From: an uncultured Saprospiraceae bacterium
GTDB lineage: Bacteria > Bacteroidota > Bacteroidia > Chitinophagales > Saprospiraceae
Assembly (NCBI GenBank): GCA_938015805.1
Contig: CALLXF010000045.1
Location: forward strand, 16,867 to 80,866
DNA: 64,000 nucleotides
Direction: 5' to 3'
Part shown: positions 28,627 to 37,664 of the stretch, one piece after another
Position numbering within the stretch: position 1 is the first letter of the stretch
How the letters are laid out: each line of letters starts with the position of its first letter
Made by a program: the position numbers and the translations under genes
Notes under the pieces: model-generated
Database searches by the model: none
What the model saw: the letters and a program-made list of their open reading frames with translations, nothing else
Told to the model about the DNA's origin: nothing

Positions 28627-31600
28627 CTATTTTACCACTGCCCAGAACCCCTTAGTTTTGGCTCTTATTCTGGCATCATACATCGCCTCACAAAACGCTG
28701 GAGCAGCCCAGTATTTCCCTTCGTATGTGGCATTCATTTTAAATCTAAACATTTTCTTTTCGTTCTTTTTTAAATCAAAATAGAGATGTACTCTATCATC
28801 TCTGATATCTTGATAATCCGCTACACTACCTTCATCAAAACTCGAATCTTCTTTTAGTCTCTGGTTTAAAATTTCCCAGCCAGATGGAAAGATTCCTGTC
28901 AGTGCCATATTTTCATAATCATCTCTGACGCCTGTATGTTTAACAGAATACTGAATTACAAAATCGGTTCCTTTTATAATTTCTTGTGGCTTGAGGATTT
29001 TACCTTCAAGATCTGTGTAAAGAATTTCCAGAGATAGATCATTGGCCTCAGCCTGAGTGTCATCCCGTAACGGTTGCCCTGAAATAACAACAGAAGTATA
29101 TAATTCTGACTCTCCTTTATTAGTTACAGATATTTTAGACTGAGTTATAGCATCTTCATCTAAATCATAAGACTGAGGTTTCTCATCTATCTCTACATCT
29201 AACAGTTGCTGAGTATCAGATAGGATAATATCATACTTGATGCTATCCTCTACCTTGTCTAGCGAGGATACAAATTTTGCAAACGTAATGAGGCTTTGGG
29301 CTCTATCCTGAGTTGATAATTGACTTACTTTATCGGCATCAAAATTAGCGATCATTTCATCTATCAGCACTTTTGCTTTAAGCTTATCTCCACTATCGAT
29401 TAATACTCTAGCTATGATGGCCTGATCTCTTAATCCACTTCCAAAATTTCCTCCTAATTCGCGATAATCACTTACTGTTGCTGTAGCAGAATCGATCATT
29501 GCCTTAGCTAATGATTCTTCTCCTAAGATGGTAAAACTGTGAGCCAATATCCATCTTGCTGTATTATGCAAATTAGGTAATAAACGTAATCGATTCATCG
29601 CTGCATAGTTAGGTTTTCCTGCCTGGGCTAATGTATATAACCTGTAAGCATATCCGATAGTACGATAGTCAGAAGTAGTTCTATTATTATTAGAGGAAAT
29701 GATGTCTATATTCTCAGATGCTTTATACTGATAGTCGATACATTTTTTGATCATCGACTCAGGAACTTCGTAACCATATTTTTTTGCTTCGAGTAAAAAC
29801 TGGAATGTATAAGACGTACCCCACTCATTTGCACGATTACCTCCAGGCCAATAAGAAAATCCCCCATTAGGCATTTGTAGAAATCGTAATTTTTGAATAG
29901 CAGCTTTATATTGCTGACGATATTTTAGCTGATCTACATCATCTAGTAAGTTCATTTTGTATAAATAAATCTGCGGAAATATCCTAGAGATGGTTTGCTC
30001 TAGACATCCATGAGGATAGTTAGACAACCACTGTACTTGTGGAGCAAACGAAAAATTTAATCCTTTACTTACCGTCACTTGACCCGTATTAGTACCCTCC
30101 ATCCCGACGGACTTATATTCTATACCTTTTGTTTGGCCGGCACTGACCATACTACTAAAACTCTTAGATATCAGTGGAGCTGACGGACGTAAATCTATGT
30201 TAATTGTCTCTTTATATTGATATGATCCAGAGATGACCTCTACTATCACTTCCGTCACACCGATAGTGGTTCCTGTCTCTATCTCAAAGAATATATCTTT
30301 TTCTCCTTTTTTATCAAAAATGATTTCTTGTGTCGATGACCCGAGTACTTTGATAGCATCACTTGCTTTTACTGTGGCAGTTACTTTTTTAATATCATCT
30401 TGCATTGTAAATACGGTAACAGGTAATTTCATTTTTTCCTCAGGTCCTAGTACCCTAGGGAGCGTCGCATATAACATCAGTGGCTTAGTAACAGGCACTG
30501 TTTTTTCGTATCTCCCTAAAGCAGAACCATCGGTAGCTACGATCATAGCTCTGACTGATCCGGCGTAATCATTTATCGTAAACTTATGAGACCTGGTCTC
30601 ACCAGCATTTAATTTAAAAGGGCCGATATGCTTTACTACAGGTTTAAATCTCCGGGCTTTTGCGGTAGGTTTTATAGCCGCTGAGCCATCGCCTCCTACT
30701 GCAAGTAAAGAAGTATACTCTCCTAAAAAGCGCTGGAATATCTGTCGATACATATCCCATGTTTTTACATTTAAGCTTTCTTTACCAAAAAATAAAGCCC
30801 ATGGATTTGGAGTTTTAAACTGGGTAATATCTAGTAAACCTTCGTCGACTATGGCTAGTGTGTAGGACATGCTTCGATTATCAGCTTCAGAAATCTGTAC
30901 CGTAAATGACTCATCCGTTTTTAGTTCGTCAGGCATATCTAATTCCGGCTTTAAAATAGTAGATGGATCATATACCTTTATCGGCTTTATCCCAAACAAT
31001 CTTAAAGGTCTATCATTTTTATGGCTTTCCCACGCTTGTATTAAATGTACGTGCACATAAGCTGTGGGAGCCATTTTGCTAGTCACAGGGATTTGCATCG
31101 CTATCGGTAAAGAGCTTCCTTTAACGATTTTTTTATAAAGAATTCTTCCTCCATTTTCTACAGTTACTAAAAATCTACCAGTGCTCATCGCTGGAAGCTC
31201 AAATGATAAATTATCTCCAACCTCATAGTCGGTTTTCTCTATTAGTAGCGGTAATACTTCTAGCTGACTTACCTCCTGATTATCCTCTCTCCACTGATTA
31301 CTATAACTATAAATGACTCTACTTATGGAGTGTCCGCTTTTGATATCTTTTACTTCAAGTAAAAAACGACCATAGTCTTTAAAAGAAAGAGTACCACCCT
31401 CTTTTCCTATAGTCATGGAATAATCCTTTAGCTTAGAAGTTGTGTAATTAGTTAGAGCCGCATAGTTACCACTCGCTCCGAACTGATACCACCAGTTATG
31501 ATCTATCTTAAATAACTTTACTTGTACCTCCCGTTGTGCTGCCTGACCATTTTGATCTAAAGCAGCAAGTATAACGGCTTCATTATCCTTTATATAAATT

Positions 31601-34203
31601 TCCGTCCCGTTATCACCTCCAGGGAATTTAGCTCCGATATAATGCGAGTAAGGAGAATACTTTATGGCTTTCATATCGCTACTAAAAGCACCGCCTTTTT
31701 CAAAAGATCGAAGCTCAAAATTAAACTGCATCATCGATGGATAAGAATCATCTGCATCAGTAGGAATATCAAAATTAAGTACACCCTTACTGTTTGTTAC
31801 CTCATCTTTTACAATTCCTATATCGCTTTGTTTTTCTTTACGCAAGTCGTTAAAAATGTAATTGGTGTAATCCGCTCCAAAGGGATTAGTCAGTACTTTT
31901 TGTAACATATATATCTCAGTTCGTAATCCCTTGGCTTCTAATCCGTGCATCCACTTAACAGAGACAGGTGCTGTTTTAGGATCTGTATGTTTAACGATTT
32001 TTTCATTGGCGAAAGCCATTTCCATCTTTAACCTATTAGGTCGGATCGTTTCTATCCTTACACTTTGCTTATGTACCTTACCACCCATTTTAAATAGCAG
32101 TCTCCAGTAGCCAGTCGGATCATTAATATCTGTTACAAACTGACAATCGTAAATTCCATTAGAATTATTCTTTACCGTCCATTCTTTGACCAGTTTATTA
32201 GTCGGATCGTATAACTTTAGAGCGACTGGTAATCGTTCTGGTAAAATATTATCTGGACTATATACGATCGTATTCATGTGTACAGTATCACCTGGTCTCC
32301 ACACATCTCGATCCCCGTAGAAGAACACCTTAGTCGCTCCATCCCAGTTTTTTCCTTCTACTTGGAAAGTACTAAGGGATAATGCTTTTGCATCTTGTAC
32401 AGGAAGGTAAGTGGTCTGATTATTATAGGTGGCTTTCGCCAAAAAAGCTTTTTGATCCGGAAGAGGAATATCCGCCATGCCGGAACCATCTGTGTAACCT
32501 GCGGCGATCTCTTTTCCTTGAATATTATACAATGTAATACTGGCATTAGATATCGGATCTGCCTTAGAAATACTAGAGGAATAGATGAAGAAACTGTTTT
32601 TCTCTGGTTCGTATTTAGCTACTAATCCTACGTCAGAACACATCAGTAATCGAGCATCCAAAATATCAGAATCGTATGATAGATCACATGGATTTTTATA
32701 GGTCTCGTCCTGATACTGATCACTATAATGTTGGCTACCTAGATTATTATTGTAATAACTTCCATAATAATAGTCATCCTCATAATAGTCATAATCATAC
32801 CGTATCCTAACCCACGGTTTATCAAAATCTATAGCATCTATGTGATCCCTACGATCGGTTCCTTGCGACTGAGGACAAGGATATAAATTATTTTCATTAG
32901 GGATCGTTAAGATTACTTTGTAAAGAGCACCTGTCTCTTTTTTAATTACACGATCCAGTGCGATGGAATGATAGCTATCTATAAAAGGTCTTTTTTTATC
33001 CATAGTTATTATCGTATCTAAGGTAAGACGACCGATATTTTCTAATCCTCGTTGGAAAACATATGGTTCGGCATTTTCTTGATAAAATCGGGGTATATTA
33101 TGATCGTAGATTTTTAAGATCCTAAGTCTAAACCCATTTGCTGACACAAGCGACACCGGCAATTCCCAACGATTACCCGGCGGTAAAATATTTCCTTTCT
33201 CTGCAATCTTTACTTTAGGTTTAGGAGGTGTAAAAAACAACTCTTTAGTGTAGGTATCCCTAAGAGGAAAACCAGCCATATTTTTTATTCCTGGTGATAT
33301 AGACAAATCAAAATATCCATAGTTTTCATTTTTAAAATAGACTTCAACATGATTATTATTGATTTTAGTCTGCGTGATAATCCTTCCTTTTACGTTTATA
33401 AGTCCATCTATTTTTTGATTTTTTTGTAATGGGTCTGTAAAAGTTATTTTTAAATGATTGTTATTTACAATGCGATAATTATGAAAAGAAAAATCAGAAG
33501 TAGATGGAATAGCGAGTCTAAGATCAGCTTTGTCTTTCACATTTATCGCTTCCATAGAAAGTTCTACATTCACAAAATCAGGGTCCTCTCTTCTTTCTAT
33601 ATTATGTATTGTAAACTGAGATCGTCTCTTATTATTTTTCTGATGAGTCCAGGTAATATTTAACTTTTTATCACCCTGTCTTGCAATAAGACTATTTTCT
33701 AAAACTTGAGGACGTGGCTCACACACTCCAAATTTTACAACTCCTGAATAACTTACCTTTTCCATTGATTTATTGACAGGTGGATCCATAGTGATATCCC
33801 ATGTCTGCGTTTGTGCTTCTAGAGGAAAACTAAATGACTGCATATCGATAGGCATTTCTGTTAGCATCCCTACATTAAATTTTACATTATACTCCACATT
33901 ATGTTTTATATCTGCATTCTTTATACGAATCTGCTTACCAGAAGAAGTCAGCTGGTAATTACCTCCGATGGGTGGACTTATTTCAAAAAGACCACTAGGT
34001 AAAATATATCCCTCCGGTAATTGGAATCCCAGTTTTACAAAAACATCATCACATCTAGACACTGGGCTTTGACTATAGCCTGTTATATAATTTGTAAATT
34101 TTTTATACTCGATTTTAGATTCATCGATAGCTGATTTTTTACAGCTAGTAATTAAGAATGTAATTAGTATTACAAAGAGAAAAGCAGATTTAGATAGATT
34201 CAT
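28627..34203 (-). CDS. Bacterial alpha-2-macroglobulin family lipoprotein with thioester motif
   Basis: 1858 aa; lipobox LITSCKKS; thioester motif YPHGCLEQTISR; PNGGFSYWPGG; MG-domain phrases (FFYGDRDVWRPGDTVHMNTIVY); directly upstream of pbpC in the same orientation. Confidence 0.93.
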   Translation of the reverse strand: MNLSKSAFLFVILITFLITSCKKSAIDESKIEYKKFTNYITGYSQSPVSRCDDVFVKLGFQLPEGYILPSGLFEISPPIGGNYQLTSSGKQIRIKNADIKHNVEYNVKFNVGMLTEMPIDMQSFSFPLEAQTQTWDITMDPPVNKSMEKVSYSGVVKFGVCEPRPQVLENSLIARQGDKKLNITWTHQKNNKRRSQFTIHNIERREDPDFVNVELSMEAINVKDKADLRLAIPSTSDFSFHNYRIVNNNHLKITFTDPLQKNQKIDGLINVKGRIITQTKINNNHVEVYFKNENYGYFDLSISPGIKNMAGFPLRDTYTKELFFTPPKPKVKIAEKGNILPPGNRWELPVSLVSANGFRLRILKIYDHNIPRFYQENAEPYVFQRGLENIGRLTLDTIITMDKKRPFIDSYHSIALDRVIKKETGALYKVILTIPNENNLYPCPQSQGTDRRDHIDAIDFDKPWVRIRYDYDYYEDDYYYGSYYNNNLGSQHYSDQYQDETYKNPCDLSYDSDILDARLLMCSDVGLVAKYEPEKNSFFIYSSSISKADPISNASITLYNIQGKEIAAGYTDGSGMADIPLPDQKAFLAKATYNNQTTYLPVQDAKALSLSTFQVEGKNWDGATKVFFYGDRDVWRPGDTVHMNTIVYSPDNILPERLPVALKLYDPTNKLVKEWTVKNNSNGIYDCQFVTDINDPTGYWRLLFKMGGKVHKQSVRIETIRPNRLKMEMAFANEKIVKHTDPKTAPVSVKWMHGLEAKGLRTEIYMLQKVLTNPFGADYTNYIFNDLRKEKQSDIGIVKDEVTNSKGVLNFDIPTDADDSYPSMMQFNFELRSFEKGGAFSSDMKAIKYSPYSHYIGAKFPGGDNGTEIYIKDNEAVILAALDQNGQAAQREVQVKLFKIDHNWWYQFGASGNYAALTNYTTSKLKDYSMTIGKEGGTLSFKDYGRFLLEVKDIKSGHSISRVIYSYSNQWREDNQEVSQLEVLPLLIEKTDYEVGDNLSFELPAMSTGRFLVTVENGGRILYKKIVKGSSLPIAMQIPVTSKMAPTAYVHVHLIQAWESHKNDRPLRLFGIKPIKVYDPSTILKPELDMPDELKTDESFTVQISEADNRSMSYTLAIVDEGLLDITQFKTPNPWALFFGKESLNVKTWDMYRQIFQRFLGEYTSLLAVGGDGSAAIKPTAKARRFKPVVKHIGPFKLNAGETRSHKFTINDYAGSVRAMIVATDGSALGRYEKTVPVTKPLMLYATLPRVLGPEEKMKLPVTVFTMQDDIKKVTATVKASDAIKVLGSSTQEIIFDKKGEKDIFFEIETGTTIGVTEVIVEVISGSYQYKETINIDLRPSAPLISKSFSSMVSAGQTKGIEYKSVGMEGTNTGQVTVSKGLNFSFAPQVQWLSNYPHGCLEQTISRIFPQIYLYKMNLLDDVDQLKYRQQYKAAIQKLRFLQMPNGGFSYWPGGNRANEWGTSYTFQFLLEAKKYGYEVPESMIKKCIDYQYKASENIDIISSNNNRTTSDYRTIGYAYRLYTLAQAGKPNYAAMNRLRLLPNLHNTARWILAHSFTILGEESLAKAMIDSATATVSDYRELGGNFGSGLRDQAIIARVLIDSGDKLKAKVLIDEMIANFDADKVSQLSTQDRAQSLITFAKFVSSLDKVEDSIKYDIILSDTQQLLDVEIDEKPQSYDLDEDAITQSKISVTNKGESELYTSVVISGQPLRDDTQAEANDLSLEILYTDLEGKILKPQEIIKGTDFVIQYSVKHTGVRDDYENMALTGIFPSGWEILNQRLKEDSSFDEGSVADYQDIRDDRVHLYFDLKKNEKKMFRFKMNATYEGKYWAAPAFCEAMYDARIRAKTKGFWAVVK

Positions 34204-34384
34204 AAATGCAATTTATAGCTAATAAACAAATGGTAATAACCTTAATTTAACTATAAGATTATGATAAATGGTAGTTACAGGAAACCAGATTTTATAATTC
34301 GTTATAATTTGAATATTATTCGATGGGATACGACTAGTACATAGCTTATCACTAATTTGCAAATCATAATCAAAATATAACAAC

Positions 34385-35423
34385 ATGTGGATAAGGAAAC
34401 ATTTCTCCTTTAGGAATATTATAAATTTTACTGGAATTCATATTTTATGGATATCAGGATGGTGCACTTTAGTGACATGCTTACATATCATTCTGCATGA
34501 CTACTGGCCAGAGATTCCATGGCTACCTATATCCATTATAGGTACGGCGGTAGCCTTTTATGTAGGTTTTAAAAATAATCAATCCTATGACCGAATGTGG
34601 GAAGCTATAAAAAATATGGGGAGCGATCGTAAATAGCAGCCGAGCATGGGGAAGTGCAGTGGATAATTTTGTTTCCGATCAGTTTATGGAAACTGCGTTA
34701 TCTAAGGACGAACTTTATAAAATCAAGAAAAAACTTATCTACCGTCATATAGGTTGGTTATATTCTCTCCGCAGCCAGTTACTCATCCCTACTCCATGGG
34801 AACACATCAGACAAGGTGCAAAAATGAAAAAATCTACAGAAGCAAGGATGAAAAGATTTGGGATTGGTCTATTTGATGATAAGGACACTCGAGAAAATCT
34901 AAAATGCTATCTTCCGTCAGAAGAAAGAGAACGCTTAATCAATGCTAGTAATACAGCAACACAAATTATAAATCAGCAAGCTAGAGATCTCAGAGACTTA
35001 CGTCAAAATAATATTATCGAAGATTTCCGACACATGGAATTACAAAATATCCTCAAGGATTTTTATGTTCATCAAGGAAAAGCAGAGCGGATAAAAAAAT
35101 TCCCATTACCTCGACAATACGCTAATTCCAGTCTCATATTCGTCGTGATATTTATCCTACTCCTACCTCTAGGAATGGTTACAGAATTCCACAAAATGGG
35201 AGACTATGGACCATGGGTCTCTATTCCATTCTCTATTATCGTATCATGGGTATTTATCATGATGGAACTTGTGGGTGATTACTCAGAAAATCCATTTGAA
35301 GGATTAGGAAATGATATCCCTATGTTGTCCTTATGTCGGGTTATAGAAATAGATCTTATGGAAATATTAGAAGAAGAAAAAATACCTAAGCCTATAGAAG
35401 CCGTTAACGGAGTATTGATGTAA
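34385..35423 (+). pseudogene. Bestrophin-like (RFP-TM / YneE-type) channel gene split by a single frameshift
   Basis: 34385-34636 (GTAVAFYVGFKNNQSYDRMWEAIK...) and 34659-35423 join as ...WEAIK-IWGAIVNSSRAWGSAVDNFVSD if one A is removed from the A6 run at 34609-34614. Confidence 0.75.
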
Positions 35424-35527
35424 TGCTATTTACTAATTTATTTATCAGTTCAAAATATTCTTTTTTAACTCAGGCAACCATTTTGATAGATTACAGGTAT
35501 AGCATTATGTAACGAATTATTTCGACA

Positions 35528-36079
35528 TTGATAGAGATTGTCCATATCATCCATAAAGCAACCAAAGGGAATCCAGATGCCCAAAGAGCGATCTATGATA
35601 AGTATAGAACTCGCTGGTATATGACTAGTCTACGATATGGTAAAAACAAGATGGAAGCAGAAGACATCTTCCAAGAAGCACTGATTAATATCTTCAACAG
35701 ATTAAATACTTATGACTCTAATAAATCAGCGTTTACCACATGGTCTACTAAAGTGATCATTAATACAGCGATGACTTATCTTAAGAAAAACAGTTGGGCC
35801 AATTCGATGTCAGGCTTAGATCACTTATATGATGTACATGACAAATCCGAAACAGTCTATGATACACTATCAGCAAAAGAACTTACTATGCTGGTTCAAA
35901 GCTTACCTGTAGGTTACCGACTCGTTTTTAACATGTATGCAATAGAAGGATTTTCCCATAAAGAAATAGCAAGCCAACTGGATATAACTGTAGGAACTTC
36001 TAAATCACAGCTTTTTAAAGCTAGAAGAGAACTACAGCAAAAATTAGAATCACAATTAAATTCATCCAATCATGAATAA
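35528..36079 (+). CDS. ECF-type RNA polymerase sigma-70 family factor
   Basis: Region 2 (YDKYRTRWYMTSLRYGKNKMEAEDIFQEALINIFNRL) and region 4 (LPVGYRLVFNMYAIEGFSHKEIASQLDITVGTSKSQLFKARRELQQKL); TTG start. Confidence 0.92.
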   Translation: MIEIVHIIHKATKGNPDAQRAIYDKYRTRWYMTSLRYGKNKMEAEDIFQEALINIFNRLNTYDSNKSAFTTWSTKVIINTAMTYLKKNSWANSMSGLDHLYDVHDKSETVYDTLSAKELTMLVQSLPVGYRLVFNMYAIEGFSHKEIASQLDITVGTSKSQLFKARRELQQKLESQLNSSNHE

Positions 36080-37589
36080 GATGGACGAGTACTATAAAAA
36101 ACAACTGACTGATTATCAGCCAGCGGCCGACGAATGGAATATCCCTTCTGAAGAATTATGGAATAATGCAAAACCCCATTTTCCAAAACCTAAGAAAAAA
36201 AGAGGAACACTAATTTTACTTTTATTGCTTACTATTGTAATTCCTTCCACATATTTCCTACTAGAAGGCTTTTCCATAAAAAGGGATACTGCGATCAACT
36301 ATGATTCTAATTCCTCAGATCAACATAATAGTACAATCGATGACTTACCTATCAACAAAAATAAATACAATAATTCATTAAAAAACAGATCAGCCAGCCC
36401 ATCAATAAAGATAGATGATTACAACTCCAATGCTATTAGCAAAGAAATCATAAAAGAATCGTCTCCAATTGCCCAACATAACAATATCATTAGTTGGGAT
36501 AAGAGTAACTATGATAATAAAGCAAAACTTCTCTCATCAAATAACACATCGTCATTTGCTATAGAACCCAAAACCAATACAACATTTAAAACGAAAAGCA
36601 ATAACACGAGTAATGATCATGACAGCCACAATGACATAATACATTCGACGAAAGTCAAAGTGAACGCTAAAAAAATTGCTAATCCTAAGCAATACATAAA
36701 TCCAATCGTATCCCCTAATAACCATTCTAACAGAACTATTAACACTATCGCATACGTAAATCAGTTAGATCTTCTTCTTTTGGCTTCAGAAGATTTAGAA
36801 CGTCCATTATCTTTTAGACAAAACCTTACCTCAACGCTACTACCTTCAGTATCCAAAACAGGAAATCACGAAGTAGGTATCGGATCAACTTTACATCTAT
36901 TAACGCTTATAGGCGAGGTCAAAAATGGAGATAATGATGAATGGCCGGATGAAGAAATTTTCTTTAAGTCGAGTAGAAACAAAAATATCAATTTGCACTA
37001 CCAGTATGCATTGTCTAGGAAATGGTATATATCCAGTGGTCTTTATTATCATCATATCAATTTTAACTTATATGGTTTTACGTATGATGTTCTTACACAA
37101 TCTACCTTAGATGATTTTATATCGACTAATTTAAACGATCAGCTAAATGCAAACCTTACTGATCCGAGACAATCCAATGACCAAAAAATCGAATTAATCA
37201 GTGGGCAATCTGTCTCTACAGGTGATACTTTAAAATTTGGGTTAGACGTATCACTATCACTAAATACGCTCCAAATTCCTCTAGTCATCAATAGAAAATG
37301 GGGTATAAAACAAACAGAAGTATTTATAGGAATCGGTGGATCGGTAAACTTTGAATCTTGGAAACAAAATTCTGCAGATGTCCAATTATTTAAGGATAAC
37401 ATACTCATTACTAAACCATATTCTGAAGGTGCGGAGCCTCCAAACAGAAAAACTACTTTTGAATTTATTTTCCAAACGGGAATCGATTATAAAATTACCG
37501 ACAACTTAAAAATAGGTCTAGCAGGAAGAATATTTCTGCCCGGACTAATTCCTACGGGACTAGAGGCACGACTCATGTATCGCCTCTAA
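36072..37589 (+). CDS. Candidate dual-membrane-spanning anti-sigma protein: cytosolic N-terminus, one TM helix, N/S/K-rich linker, C-terminal beta-barrel
   Basis: TM segment GTLILLLLLTIVIPSTYFLL; low-complexity linker of about 150 aa; barrel-like C-terminus (NINLHYQYALSRKWYISSGLYYHHINF ... NLKIGLAGRIFLPGLIPTGLEARLMYRL); 8-nt overlap with the sigma gene. Confidence 0.65.
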   Translation: MNKMDEYYKKQLTDYQPAADEWNIPSEELWNNAKPHFPKPKKKRGTLILLLLLTIVIPSTYFLLEGFSIKRDTAINYDSNSSDQHNSTIDDLPINKNKYNNSLKNRSASPSIKIDDYNSNAISKEIIKESSPIAQHNNIISWDKSNYDNKAKLLSSNNTSSFAIEPKTNTTFKTKSNNTSNDHDSHNDIIHSTKVKVNAKKIANPKQYINPIVSPNNHSNRTINTIAYVNQLDLLLLASEDLERPLSFRQNLTSTLLPSVSKTGNHEVGIGSTLHLLTLIGEVKNGDNDEWPDEEIFFKSSRNKNINLHYQYALSRKWYISSGLYYHHINFNLYGFTYDVLTQSTLDDFISTNLNDQLNANLTDPRQSNDQKIELISGQSVSTGDTLKFGLDVSLSLNTLQIPLVINRKWGIKQTEVFIGIGGSVNFESWKQNSADVQLFKDNILITKPYSEGAEPPNRKTTFEFIFQTGIDYKITDNLKIGLAGRIFLPGLIPTGLEARLMYRL

Positions 37590-37664
37590 AATTTTAATCC
37601 TAAATCCTCATTCTTAAAAACTGATTCCATAAACGGACTGGGATCACTATGTAAAATATCAACT

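Noticed and set aside
30233-30568. 111-aa plus-strand ORF and similar short ORFs opposite the A2M gene
   Set aside because: Antisense shadows of the well-supported 28627-34203 gene; no motifs.
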